Assembly (NCBI RefSeq): GCF_028864635.1
Contig: NZ_CP104850.1
Span: forward strand, 1,370,001 to 1,434,000
DNA length: 64,000 nucleotides
Direction: 5' to 3'
DNA from: Cloacibacterium sp. TD35
GTDB lineage: Bacteria > Bacteroidota > Bacteroidia > Flavobacteriales > Weeksellaceae
The notes below the pieces were generated by a model that saw only the letters and a program-made list of their open reading frames with translations, made no database searches and was not told where the DNA came from. The translations under genes were made by a program, and so were the position numbers. Shown here piece after piece: positions 1-8,114 of this stretch (positions are counted from its first letter, which is position 1; every line of letters begins with the position of its first letter).

Positions 1-276
1 ATTGGAAATCTGGTGAGAATTTGGCGCACCACGTTCTTGGTGGATAAATTTACGGGGCACAGAAGCCAACTTTTATTCTGGGAAAATATCTCGATGTTTC
101 CTTATTGGACGGAAGTTCCGCCTGTGAAAGAATATTGGTTTACCCTTATTTTTTCTGGATTGCCTAAGGATTGCAAAATCTTTGATTTTGTAGAAGAAAT
201 TCCACAAGAAGGAGGTTTTCTGGTCACCGATATTGATAGAAATGAAAGCGATGTTTATACTATAAAATTAATTTAA
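1..276 (+). CDS. Hypothetical protein, 5'-truncated by the window edge
   Basis: The frame is open from base 1 to a TAA at 274-276, so this is the C-terminal 91 residues of a longer gene. A GTG at 13 is the first possible start inside the window, but codons before it are open too, so the true start probably lies upstream. The visible part is rich in aromatic residues, contains GHRS and SGLPKDC segments and ends in an acidic, beta-like region. It resembles an unnamed protein family common in Bacteroidota, and I cannot assign a function. The stop codon abuts the ATG of the next gene with no gap, so the two are probably co-transcribed and translationally coupled. Confidence 0.6.
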   Translation: MGNLVRIWRTTFLVDKFTGHRSQLLFWENISMFPYWTEVPPVKEYWFTLIFSGLPKDCKIFDFVEEIPQEGGFLVTDIDRNESDVYTIKLI

Positions 277-921
277 ATGAAGAAGATTTACTTACTTTTA
301 CTCTTAGTTTCAAGTTTTGCCTTTGGTCAAGGTCTTAAAAATAAAACCGACAAAAAACAATTTCCTGCCGAAATTCTAGAAATCGAAACGTTCCAAAAAG
401 AACTTAATAGAGAATACAAAACAGAAGAAGAAACACCTTTGCGTGGCTCTAATTTCAAGAAATTCAAATCTCATCCGTTTTTTCCTATCGATTTAACCTA
501 TCGTGTAAAAGCGAAATTGGTAAAAACTGAAAACGCGGTTCCTTTTGAAATTCCTACTTCGTCTGGAAGAACCAAAAAATACAGAGAATTCGGGAAAGCC
601 TATTTCACACTAAATGGAATAGAACAAGTGTTAACGGTTTATCAAAGTTTAGCTTTGTTAGATGACCCAGAATATCAAGATTATTTGTTCTTGCCTTTCA
701 GAGACGAGACCAACGGAAAAGATACGTATGGTGGCGGAAGATATTTGGATTTAAGAATTCCTCAAAATGATGAATTAATTATTGATTTTAATAAAGCTTA
801 TCATCCTTTTTGTGCTTATAACGCTACGGATTACAGTTGCCCAATTGTTCCTCAGAATAACTGGTTGCAGTTACCTATAGAAGCGGGTGTAAAGTATCAG
901 GATGTTTGGTTTGAGCATTAA
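277..921 (+). CDS. DUF1684 domain secreted protein
   Basis: This 214-residue protein has a Sec signal peptide (MKKIYLLLL..., cleavage probably after FAFG near residue 17), so it should act in the periplasm or outer envelope. The body matches the DUF1684 pattern: a strand pair with PFEIPTSSGR, then a YREFGKAYF strand, an LPFRDETNGKDTYGGGRY loop near residues 144-161, and a Cys-containing NPFCAYN-like segment (here HPFCAYNATDYSCP). The biochemical role of DUF1684 proteins is not established; they look like small beta-rich domains. The ATG follows directly on the upstream stop, which fixes the start. Family assignment is fairly sure, function unknown. Confidence 0.8.
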   Translation: MKKIYLLLLLVSSFAFGQGLKNKTDKKQFPAEILEIETFQKELNREYKTEEETPLRGSNFKKFKSHPFFPIDLTYRVKAKLVKTENAVPFEIPTSSGRTKKYREFGKAYFTLNGIEQVLTVYQSLALLDDPEYQDYLFLPFRDETNGKDTYGGGRYLDLRIPQNDELIIDFNKAYHPFCAYNATDYSCPIVPQNNWLQLPIEAGVKYQDVWFEH

Positions 922-986
922 TCTCCAGATATTAGATTCTAGAGACTAGACATGAGATGTGAGAATCTCAAAAGGTTGCATAAAGC

Positions 987-1039
987 AAAAATTCAAAATT
1001 TACTTTCTTTGAATAGAGGAAAATAAATTTTGAATTTTT
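987..1039. terminator. Bidirectional terminator between convergent genes
   Basis: A perfect 16-base inverted repeat (arms 987-1002 and 1024-1039, loop of 21) has an A-rich left edge and T-rich right edge. It sits between the convergent DUF1684 gene and mtaB, as expected for a terminator used from both sides. Confidence 0.65.
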
Positions 1040-1081
1040 TATTTATTAAAAATCTGATATTATTTGTAACAGGAACATTCC

Positions 1082-2431
1082 CTAAACTTTCGATAGAAAT
1101 TCCTCAAAAATAGGAGAGATAGAAACGGTTCCGTCTGGTTGAATTTTATCCAGTTTTACCATTTCTATTTGGTTGATTGAACTCGCGTCAAAAGGTTTCT
1201 GAACTCGCACATAATTTTCGGTGAAGCCAAACATTTTTCCATCTTTTTCTTCGTGTTCCCAAAGTACAGGTAAGGTTTTCCCTAATTGTGTTTGGTAAAA
1301 TGCCATTTTCTTTTTCTCAGAAAGAATTCTGAGCATTTTGTTGCGTTTTTTACGTTCTGCAATCGGCACTATACCTTCCATTTCTACCGCTTCGGTATTT
1401 TCTCTTTCAGAATACGTGAAAACGTGTAAATAGGTGATCGGCAGTTGATTGATGAAGTTATAGGTTTCTAAAAATTTCTCTTCGGTTTCTCCTGGAAATC
1501 CTACAATCACATCTACACCAATCGCAGCATCTGGCATTACTTCTCTAATTTTAGAAACTCTGTCGCTGTACAATTTGGTGAGGTATCTTCGCTTCATTTT
1601 TTTGAGCAAATCATCACTTCCACTTTGCAACGGAATATGGAAGTGCGGTACAAAACTCTTGCTTTCAGCTACCAAATCTATGGTTTCGTCTTTCAATAAA
1701 TTTGGTTCTATAGAAGAAATTCTAATTCTCTCAATTCCCTCTACTTTATTGAGTTCTTTCACCAAATCTAGGAAAGTATGTTCGTGTTTTTTATTGCCAA
1801 ATTCACCTTTTCCGTAATCGCCAATGTTTACCCCCGTCAAAACAATTTCTTTGATGTCTTTTTCGGCAATTTCTTTGGCATTTTTCACTACGTTTTCTAC
1901 GGTGTCACTTCTAGAAATTCCTCTAGCCAAAGGAATCGTGCAATAGGTACATTTATAATCGCAACCGTCTTGCACTTTTAAGAAAGCTCTGGTTCTGTCG
2001 CCAACAGAATAACTCCCGATGAAAAAATCGGTTTCTTCTATTTCGCAAGAGTGAACTTGAGCGTGATGTTCAGTTTTTTCTAAATCATCCAAATAGCTTA
2101 GAATATTGAATTTTTCTTTGGCTCCCAAAACTAAATCTACGCCTTCAATCGCAGAAATTTCTTCAGGTTTTAACTGGGCATAACAACCCACAATCACCAC
2201 CAAACCATCAGGATTAGCTTTCATCGCGCGTTTTACGTGAAGTTTACATTCCTTGTCTGCATTATCGGTTACAGAACAGGTGTTGATGATATAAACATTC
2301 GCAGCATCGTCAAAACTTACTTTTTGGTAACCTGCACCAGTTAATTGTCTAGCAATAGTAGAGGTTTCTGCAAAGTTCAGTTTGCAACCCAGCGTGTGAA
2401 AAGCAGCGGTTTTTGTAGTGAAATTTTCCAT
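1082..2431 (-). CDS. mtaB: tRNA (N6-L-threonylcarbamoyladenosine-37-C2)-methylthiotransferase MtaB
   Basis: MtaB is a radical-SAM enzyme that adds a methylthio group to C2 of t6A37 in tRNAs reading ANN codons. The 449-residue product has the three-part MiaB-family layout. The N-terminal UPF0004 domain carries cluster cysteines (GCKLN near residue 16, NTCSV near 51, GCYAQ near 83). The radical-SAM core has the signature CDYKCTYC near 157-164, and a C-terminal TRAM-like domain follows. MiaB and RimO share this layout; the GCKLNFAE start and overall length favour MtaB. The t6A substrate is made by the TsaD pathway, whose gene lies at 56488-57504. The gene is monocistronic and convergent with the DUF1684 gene. 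Confidence 0.92.
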   Translation of the reverse strand: MENFTTKTAAFHTLGCKLNFAETSTIARQLTGAGYQKVSFDDAANVYIINTCSVTDNADKECKLHVKRAMKANPDGLVVIVGCYAQLKPEEISAIEGVDLVLGAKEKFNILSYLDDLEKTEHHAQVHSCEIEETDFFIGSYSVGDRTRAFLKVQDGCDYKCTYCTIPLARGISRSDTVENVVKNAKEIAEKDIKEIVLTGVNIGDYGKGEFGNKKHEHTFLDLVKELNKVEGIERIRISSIEPNLLKDETIDLVAESKSFVPHFHIPLQSGSDDLLKKMKRRYLTKLYSDRVSKIREVMPDAAIGVDVIVGFPGETEEKFLETYNFINQLPITYLHVFTYSERENTEAVEMEGIVPIAERKKRNKMLRILSEKKKMAFYQTQLGKTLPVLWEHEEKDGKMFGFTENYVRVQKPFDASSINQIEMVKLDKIQPDGTVSISPIFEEFLSKV

Positions 2432-2444
2432 AATAAATTGGGTG

Positions 2445-2452
2445 CAAATTTA
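2445..2452 (-). promoter_or_regulatory. Candidate -7 box for mtaB
   Basis: On the minus strand this reads TAAATTTG, matching the Bacteroidota -7 consensus TAnnTTTG, 13 bases before the mtaB ATG. No clear -33 TTG is visible at the usual spacing, so the call rests on the -7 box alone. Confidence 0.4.
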
Positions 2453-2553
2453 CGGAAAAATTTTAAGTTAGAATTTGTATAATGTTCTTTTCATTGATGA
2501 AGAGTGCCAAAATTGTCTTCAAATTTTATGCTCTTTGCAGAGGTTAAATAAAA

Positions 2554-2581
2554 AATCCACAAACAATATGATTTGTGGATT
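2554..2581 (-). terminator. Terminator of the cysteine dioxygenase-like gene
   Basis: A 10-bp perfect stem (arms 2554-2563 and 2572-2581, 8-base loop) is followed on the minus strand by a run of T. It lies about 46 bases past the stop of the minus-strand gene at 2628. Confidence 0.75.
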
Positions 2582-2627
2582 AATTGGAAAATAGAGTTTT
2601 AAGTTTTAATAGCTTTGATGTTTTGTT

Positions 2628-3209
2628 TTATAGTTGATAAATTTTTTCAAAAGCTTCTTCTGGTAAGTTCCAAGTGCAAGATGGCGCTTTGTCGTTTAAA
2701 ACGGCCCACTTTTTGTGCTCTAAGTCAAAGATTCTTACTCCACTAAGGTTCAGTTGATTGGTTTTGTAAATATGTAAACTTACTGATAGTGTAGGTTTAT
2801 TGTTCACAATGCTGTGAATTCCACCCATTTCTTCAGCAAAAGAAATACCTTCCATGGCTACACCAGCGCCTTCATATTCTATAAAATCTTTTGTTTCTTT
2901 ATAATACACTTCGGTTAATTCACCTTTGAGTACTTTTATTTTTCCCTCGTAGTTTTTGTGGTCATGAATCGCTGTTTTATTTTGAGCGCCCCATAACATA
3001 AGAATAGCTACAGCATTTTCATTGTTAAAAACAGGGAATCTTTTATACGTTTTGGCAGGAACATCTAGTTCATTAATTTTGTACTCTTCGAAACTGAATT
3101 CGAATAGGTTTTCTACAACGGTATTAAAGTCTGCCGAGACATTTTTTAAGTCTTCTAAAGTTTGGGCTAGGGGTTTAGTCATTGTTCTTTCCATAATTTT
3201 TACAAGCAT
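2628..3209 (-). CDS. Cysteine dioxygenase type I-like cupin protein
   Basis: The 193-residue cytosolic protein has the cysteine dioxygenase cupin signature: AIHDHKNYEGKIKVLKGELTE gives two histidines of the Fe site (HDH near residue 80), and a later histidine lies in GGIHSIVN near residue 130. Cysteine dioxygenases oxidise L-cysteine to cysteine sulfinate with O2 and Fe(II). Other thiol dioxygenases share this fold, so cysteine as substrate is inferred. The ORF opens with MLVKIMERTM, so initiation could also be at residue 6 or 10. It is divergent from the phosphorylase-like gene across 193 bases and appears monocistronic, with its own terminator. Confidence 0.78.
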   Translation of the reverse strand: MLVKIMERTMTKPLAQTLEDLKNVSADFNTVVENLFEFSFEEYKINELDVPAKTYKRFPVFNNENAVAILMLWGAQNKTAIHDHKNYEGKIKVLKGELTEVYYKETKDFIEYEGAGVAMEGISFAEEMGGIHSIVNNKPTLSVSLHIYKTNQLNLSGVRIFDLEHKKWAVLNDKAPSCTWNLPEEAFEKIYQL

Positions 3210-3368
3210 GATTTTCAGTTGGTAAAATTATTAAAAACTGTGTTTTGTGACACCTATTTTGAGATGATTTACATCATGCAAGATTGCTGATTTTATAAAA
3301 GAATTTATGATTTTTATCAAAGTTTTTATTCTTAACATACATTCCGCCTCAGTTTTCTAAAAAAATAA

Positions 3369-3376
3369 TACCTTTG
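3369..3376 (+). promoter_or_regulatory. Candidate -7 box for the phosphorylase-like gene
   Basis: TACCTTTG matches TAnnTTTG and lies 26 bases before the ATG at 3403. A TTG at -33 is not evident. Confidence 0.45.
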
Positions 3377-3402
3377 CACCTGATTTTAAAGAAACGAGAA
3401 TA

Positions 3403-5061
3403 ATGGATTTTAGAAATTATCAGATGCCATATAGCATCAACCCGAATTACAGCAAGAAAGTTGCGTATTTTTCGATGGAATTTGCCATTGATCAAGCATT
3501 GAAAATATACAGTGGAGGTTTAGGATTTTTGGCAGGTTCTCACATGAGAAGTGTTTATAATCTTAAGCAAGACACCATCGGAATAGGTATTTTGTGGAAA
3601 TTTGGTTATTATGACCAAGCCAGAAATCACGATCAAACGCTTAATCCAGTTTGGACTAAGAAAATGTACAGCTTCTTGGAAGATACAGGGATTAAATTCC
3701 AAATTGACATTCACGATGCGCCAGTTTGGGTAAAAGTAATGTACCTGAACCCAGAAACGTTTAAAACTGCACCTATCTTTTTACTTTCTACAGATGTGCC
3801 AGAAAATGACCACGTTTCTAAAACCATCTGCCACAGATTATATGATGCTAATGAATCTACAAAATTGGCACAATACATTCTTCTAGGAAAAGGTGGAGCT
3901 AAATTATTAGACGAGTTAAACCTAGAAAGAGAAGTATATCACTTAAACGAAGCGCACGGTTTACCAGCAGCATTCTATTTATTGAAAAAATTCGGTGGAG
4001 ATTTAGAAAAAGTAAAAGAAAGACTGGTTTTCACCACACACACTCCAGAAGAAGCTGGAAACGAGAAGCATAACGTACACCTTTGTCACCAGATGTCTTA
4101 TTTCTCTGGCTTAAGCTTAGAAGAAGTGAAGAAACTAGAAGGACAAGATAATGACCAATTTAACCACTCATTGTGTGCTTTGAGAATGGCAAGAATCGCA
4201 AATGGAGTTTCTCAGTTACACGGTGTAGTTTCTAACGAAATGTGGGGTAAATATCCGGGAATTTGCGAGATTAAAGCAATTACCAATGCACAAGATTTCA
4301 AATATTGGGCAGATAAACCACTCTATAACGCTAGAGAAGAAAGAGAAGACGAAGAATTCGATTTTAGAAAAAAATACCTTAAAAAGAGAACTTTCAGAAT
4401 TGTAGCAGACCAATGTGGTAAATTGTTTGATTCTAAAGTATTCACCATGGTTTGGGCAAGAAGATTTGCAGGATATAAAAGAGCAGATTTATTGTTACAA
4501 GACAAAGAAAGATTCAGAAAATTATTGGAAAACAAGAAATATCCAGTGCAGATTATTTTTGCAGGAAAACCTTATCCAGTAGATTACTCAGCAATTTCTA
4601 CTTTTAACAACCTGGTTGAAGAAAGTAAAAATCATAAAAACATGGCAGTACTTACGGGTTATGAATTGTCATTAAGTAAATCTCTAAAACAAGGTTCTGA
4701 TGTTTGGTTAAACAACCCAAGAGTTCCTAGAGAAGCTTCTGGTACTTCTGGTATGACGGCTTCTATGAACGCTTCAGTAAACCTTTCTACAGACGATGGT
4801 TGGATTCCAGAATTTGCAAAAAATGGCGTAAACTCTTTTGTAGTGCCAAAAGCAGATTATGCGAACATGAGCGTTTTCGATGTAGACAATTATGATATGA
4901 ACCAATTGTATGACATCTTAGAAAACCAAATCTTACCAATGTACTACGAAAGACCAGATGAGTGGAGACAAGTAGTGAAAAATGCAATGGATGATGTAAA
5001 AGAGCAGTTCAATTCTGATAGAATGGCTGATGAATATTACAAGATTATGTATAATAATTAA
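3403..5061 (+). CDS. Alpha-glucan phosphorylase-like protein (GT35 family) lacking the PLP lysine
   Basis: The 552-residue protein belongs to the short (about 550 aa) glycogen phosphorylase-type family of bacteria and archaea. YFSMEFAI near residue 22 and YSGGLGFLAG near 38 are typical N-terminal motifs. ARRFAGYKR (R354, K359) corresponds to the phosphate- and PLP-phosphate-coordinating segment. REASGTSGM near 444-451 is the cofactor-site motif. In classical phosphorylases the residue after this GxM is the lysine that binds pyridoxal phosphate; here it is Thr452 (codon ACG, 4756-4758). The protein may therefore not be a PLP-dependent phosphorylase and could be a glycosyltransferase-like or regulatory relative. 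It is monocistronic, with a strong terminator downstream. Family membership is sure, activity is not. Confidence 0.85.
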   Translation: MDFRNYQMPYSINPNYSKKVAYFSMEFAIDQALKIYSGGLGFLAGSHMRSVYNLKQDTIGIGILWKFGYYDQARNHDQTLNPVWTKKMYSFLEDTGIKFQIDIHDAPVWVKVMYLNPETFKTAPIFLLSTDVPENDHVSKTICHRLYDANESTKLAQYILLGKGGAKLLDELNLEREVYHLNEAHGLPAAFYLLKKFGGDLEKVKERLVFTTHTPEEAGNEKHNVHLCHQMSYFSGLSLEEVKKLEGQDNDQFNHSLCALRMARIANGVSQLHGVVSNEMWGKYPGICEIKAITNAQDFKYWADKPLYNAREEREDEEFDFRKKYLKKRTFRIVADQCGKLFDSKVFTMVWARRFAGYKRADLLLQDKERFRKLLENKKYPVQIIFAGKPYPVDYSAISTFNNLVEESKNHKNMAVLTGYELSLSKSLKQGSDVWLNNPRVPREASGTSGMTASMNASVNLSTDDGWIPEFAKNGVNSFVVPKADYANMSVFDVDNYDMNQLYDILENQILPMYYERPDEWRQVVKNAMDDVKEQFNSDRMADEYYKIMYNN

Positions 5062-5084
5062 TCCATATATTAATATTTTTTACG

Positions 5085-5121
5085 TCTGGGGCGCTTCCTT
5101 TGGAAGCGCCCCAGATTTTTT
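5085..5121 (+). terminator. Strong intrinsic terminator after the phosphorylase-like gene
   Basis: A perfect, unusually GC-rich 14-bp stem (arms 5085-5098 and 5102-5115, TTT loop) is followed by six T, 24 bases after the stop codon. Confidence 0.93.
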
Positions 5122-5239
5122 GTATAATAATAATTTAGTATTAGAAAAAATAATTTATCTTGTAGCTATGAATTAATGTTCAGAAAATGATCTTTCAGCA
5201 TTAGTAAAATAATCACTTTATAAAAAATGTCAATGTAAG

Positions 5240-6223
5240 ATGGTAACCAGAAGAAAATTTTTGAAAAATGCAGGAATTTTATCTGCAATCTTAGCTTTAA
5301 ACCCTTTAAAAGCCGAAGAAATTCTTCCGAAAAATAAAAAAATAAGAAAACCAGTCGTGCTTTCGACTTGGAGATTTGGCATTCAAGCCAATGAAGAAGC
5401 GTGGAAAGTCCTTTCTCAAGGAGGAAAAGCTCTGGATGCTGTAGAAAAAGGAGTAAGGTTGGTAGAAGACGACCCGAATGAGAGAAGCGTAGGTTACGGA
5501 GGAAGACCAGATAGAGACGGAAGAGTAACGCTAGACGCTTGTATTATGGATGAAAAAGCGAATATAGGTTCGGTTGCGTCTTTAGAACATATCAAAAATC
5601 CAATTTCTGTAGCCAGAGCCGTGATGGAGAAAACACTTCACGTCATGTTAGTTGGTGATGGAGCTTTGCAATTTGCGGTTTCTCAAGGTTTTGAAAAAAT
5701 GAATTTACTCACATCAGAATCCGAAAAAGAATGGAAAGATTGGCTCAAAACATCAGAATATAAACCAGTGGTAAATATAGAGAATCATGATACGATTGGC
5801 ATGATAGCATTAGACAAACACGGAAATCTTTCTGGAGCGTGTACAACCTCTGGTATGGCTTTTAAAATGCATGGTAGAGTTGGGGATTCTCCAATTATTG
5901 GAGCTGGACTTTTTGTAGATAATGAAGTGGGTGCTGCAACAGCAACTGGTCATGGCGAAGAAGTAATTAGAACTTGCGGTTCACATTTGGTGGTAGAATT
6001 AATGCGACAAGGGAAATCTCCTCAACAGGCTTGTGAAGAAGCGGTGAAGAGAATTTATAAGAATTTTGTGAATCAAAACCGTAATGTGAAAGACACTCAG
6101 ATTGGTTTTATTGCCATCAATAAATTTGGTGAAACAGGAGCATTTTGTTTGCAAAAAGGTTTCAATTACGCTGTTCACACTCAAGAAAGTAATCTTTTAA
6201 TTGATGCCAAAAGCTTAATTTAG
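5240..6223 (+). CDS. Glycosylasparaginase (N4-(beta-N-acetylglucosaminyl)-L-asparaginase)
   Basis: This N-terminal-nucleophile hydrolase cleaves the GlcNAc-Asn bond of N-linked glycoasparagines. The 327-residue precursor has a twin-arginine-like leader (TRRKFLKNAG, then a hydrophobic stretch to about residue 20), so the enzyme is probably periplasmic. The autoproteolysis site NHDTIGM is present: cleavage between D184 and T185 would free Thr185 as catalytic nucleophile. GRVGDSPIIGAG near 213-224 and GHGEEVIRTCG near 239-249 match substrate-binding segments of the family. It closely resembles the well-studied Elizabethkingia (Flavobacterium) meningosepticum enzyme. The gene stands alone after a terminator, 55 bases before cutC. 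Confidence 0.92.
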   Translation: MVTRRKFLKNAGILSAILALNPLKAEEILPKNKKIRKPVVLSTWRFGIQANEEAWKVLSQGGKALDAVEKGVRLVEDDPNERSVGYGGRPDRDGRVTLDACIMDEKANIGSVASLEHIKNPISVARAVMEKTLHVMLVGDGALQFAVSQGFEKMNLLTSESEKEWKDWLKTSEYKPVVNIENHDTIGMIALDKHGNLSGACTTSGMAFKMHGRVGDSPIIGAGLFVDNEVGAATATGHGEEVIRTCGSHLVVELMRQGKSPQQACEEAVKRIYKNFVNQNRNVKDTQIGFIAINKFGETGAFCLQKGFNYAVHTQESNLLIDAKSLI

Positions 6224-6278
6224 AATTTTAAAAACGCAATCTTGAATCTAGGTTCTCGATTCTCAAATCTAAAAAAAT

Positions 6279-6935
6279 ATGTTAGAAATAGCTTGTTTTA
6301 ATAAAGAATCTGCCGTTATCGCAGCAAAAGCTGGAGCAGATAGAATAGAGTTTTGTGCAGATTTTCATTTGGGCGGAACCACTCCAGATTTAGAAGATTT
6401 CCAAAATTTAAAAAAGGAAATAGATGTACCTATTTACGTGATGATTCGTCCGAGAGAAGGAGATTTTTTCTATTCAGATGAAGGTTTCAGCTTAATGAAA
6501 CACCAACTGCAAAATTTTTATAACGTTGGAGCAGATGGTTTTGTTTTTGGGATTTTAGACCAAAATAATGAGGTAAACGAACAGCAATGCAAAGAGCTTA
6601 TTCAATTTGCAAAAGGAAAGCCATGTACTTTTCATCGCGCTTTTGATAGAACTAAAAATCTTGAAAAATCATTAGAAATACTTATCAATTCTGGATTCTC
6701 TACTGTTTTAACTTCTGGCGGAAAAGCTAATGTAGAAGAAGGCAAAGAAATGCTCAAAAAATTAGTGGAAATTTCAGCAGGAAGAATAGATATTTTATGC
6801 GGAGGAGGGTTGCGCTCTTCTAACCTTCTTGAAATCAAAAGTTTCACTGATGCAATAAGTTTTCATTCCTCTGCGATTATGGAAGGAGAAGTATCAGATT
6901 TTCTTGAAATAACAAGACTAAAATCATGTTTTTAG
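6279..6935 (+). CDS. cutC: CutC-family copper homeostasis protein
   Basis: This 218-residue cytosolic TIM-barrel protein shows the CutC landmarks: LEIACFN at the start, GADRIEFCADFHLGGTTP near residues 19-36, VMIRPREGDFFYSDEG near 53-69, FHRAFDRT near 117-124, LTSGG near 143-147 and a C-terminal FHSSA. CutC is linked to copper tolerance, although its direct Cu binding and exact role are debated. The length is slightly shorter than the usual 240 or so residues, but both ends look complete. It lies between glycosylasparaginase and glucokinase with gaps of 55 and 108 bases, so it may be transcribed alone. Confidence 0.9.
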   Translation: MLEIACFNKESAVIAAKAGADRIEFCADFHLGGTTPDLEDFQNLKKEIDVPIYVMIRPREGDFFYSDEGFSLMKHQLQNFYNVGADGFVFGILDQNNEVNEQQCKELIQFAKGKPCTFHRAFDRTKNLEKSLEILINSGFSTVLTSGGKANVEEGKEMLKKLVEISAGRIDILCGGGLRSSNLLEIKSFTDAISFHSSAIMEGEVSDFLEITRLKSCF

Positions 6936-7043
6936 AAGGTTTTTAATAAGGTGTAAATTGCTGAAAAGCCTTATTTTTAGGGGATTTTTTTTCAGAGTAA
7001 TTTTATTAAAATTAAACAACACATTATTTAAAATTTTCACACT

Positions 7044-8084
7044 ATGAAATTTCCGCTTTATTTACCACAAATCGAAAATCCAGCAAACAATAACCTTTCA
7101 ATTCTAGCTGCAGATGTGGGTGGAACCAAAACCAATATTGCACAATTTGTTTCGCAAAATGGGAAAATGATTCTTCAGTTAGAAGAAACCTATACCACGA
7201 ATCATCATAATTCTTTGACTGAAATTATTCTAGATTTTATCAAAAAAAATAATTTTGAGAAGCCAAACAGAATTTCTATTGGAGCTGCAGGGCCTGTAGT
7301 AAATGGAACTTGTCACACCACAAATATAAAATTTAAAATAGATGTAACAGAACTTAGTAGAGACCTACAAATAGATAAAGTCTATCTATTTAATGATTTA
7401 GAAGCTACTGCTTTTGGGATGACTGATATGGATGATGAGTTTATGGTGACCCTAAGAAATGGGAACCCTTCAGTCGGTGGTCATATTGCTATTTTAGCAC
7501 CTGGAACAGGTTTAGGCGAAGCTTGTCTTTTCTGGGATGGAAAATATCTAAGACCTATGCCTTCAGAAGGTGGTCACAGTGAGTTTGCGCCGAGAACAGA
7601 TGTAGAATTTGAATTGGTAAAATTTTTACAAAAAACCTATGGCGAAATTATCGTTTGGGAAAGATTGGTTTCTGGACCGGCTATTTACAAAATCTACGAA
7701 TTTTTGAGAGATGTAAAAGGCTACGAAGAACAAGCTTGGCTTACCCAGAAATTAGCAGAAGCTAAAGATAAATCTGCCGTAATCAGTGAAACTGCAATGT
7801 CTGGATTATGTACCACTTGCGTTTTGGCAATGGAAATGCTGGTAGATTTTATGGCGAGAAGAGCCAATAATATGGTGCTCAATTATAAAGCAACGGGAGG
7901 ATTAATTTTAGCAGGTGGAATTCCGCCAAGAATTTATAACTTTATCAACAAAGAAAAAATAGAAGAAAGCTTCTTAAAATGTGACGAAATGGAACCACTT
8001 TTAGCTGGAATTCCTATTTATTTAAACCTAAATAGCAAAACAGCATTATATGGAGCGGCATATTATGGAGCTTTTTCTGAATAA
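7044..8084 (+). CDS. glk: Glucokinase
   Basis: This enzyme phosphorylates glucose with ATP to glucose-6-phosphate in the cytosol. The 346-residue protein carries the Glk-family motifs: ADVGGTKTNIAQF near residues 23-35 (phosphate loop), FNDLEATAFG near 115-124 with the catalytic Asp, APGTGLGEA near 151-159, and the substrate motif EGGHSEFAP near 175-183. GGHxxFAP distinguishes bacterial Glk from ROK kinases. It is followed after 30 bases by the dipeptidyl peptidase gene, so the two may share a transcript, although no functional link is obvious. Confidence 0.93.
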   Translation: MKFPLYLPQIENPANNNLSILAADVGGTKTNIAQFVSQNGKMILQLEETYTTNHHNSLTEIILDFIKKNNFEKPNRISIGAAGPVVNGTCHTTNIKFKIDVTELSRDLQIDKVYLFNDLEATAFGMTDMDDEFMVTLRNGNPSVGGHIAILAPGTGLGEACLFWDGKYLRPMPSEGGHSEFAPRTDVEFELVKFLQKTYGEIIVWERLVSGPAIYKIYEFLRDVKGYEEQAWLTQKLAEAKDKSAVISETAMSGLCTTCVLAMEMLVDFMARRANNMVLNYKATGGLILAGGIPPRIYNFINKEKIEESFLKCDEMEPLLAGIPIYLNLNSKTALYGAAYYGAFSE

Positions 8085-8114
8085 TAACATTTAGAAAAAT
8101 TTAAAAATTAAGGA

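Noticed and set aside
1575-1981. Plus-strand ORFs inside mtaB
   Set aside because: They are antisense shadows of a well-supported radical-SAM gene and have no family-like motifs.
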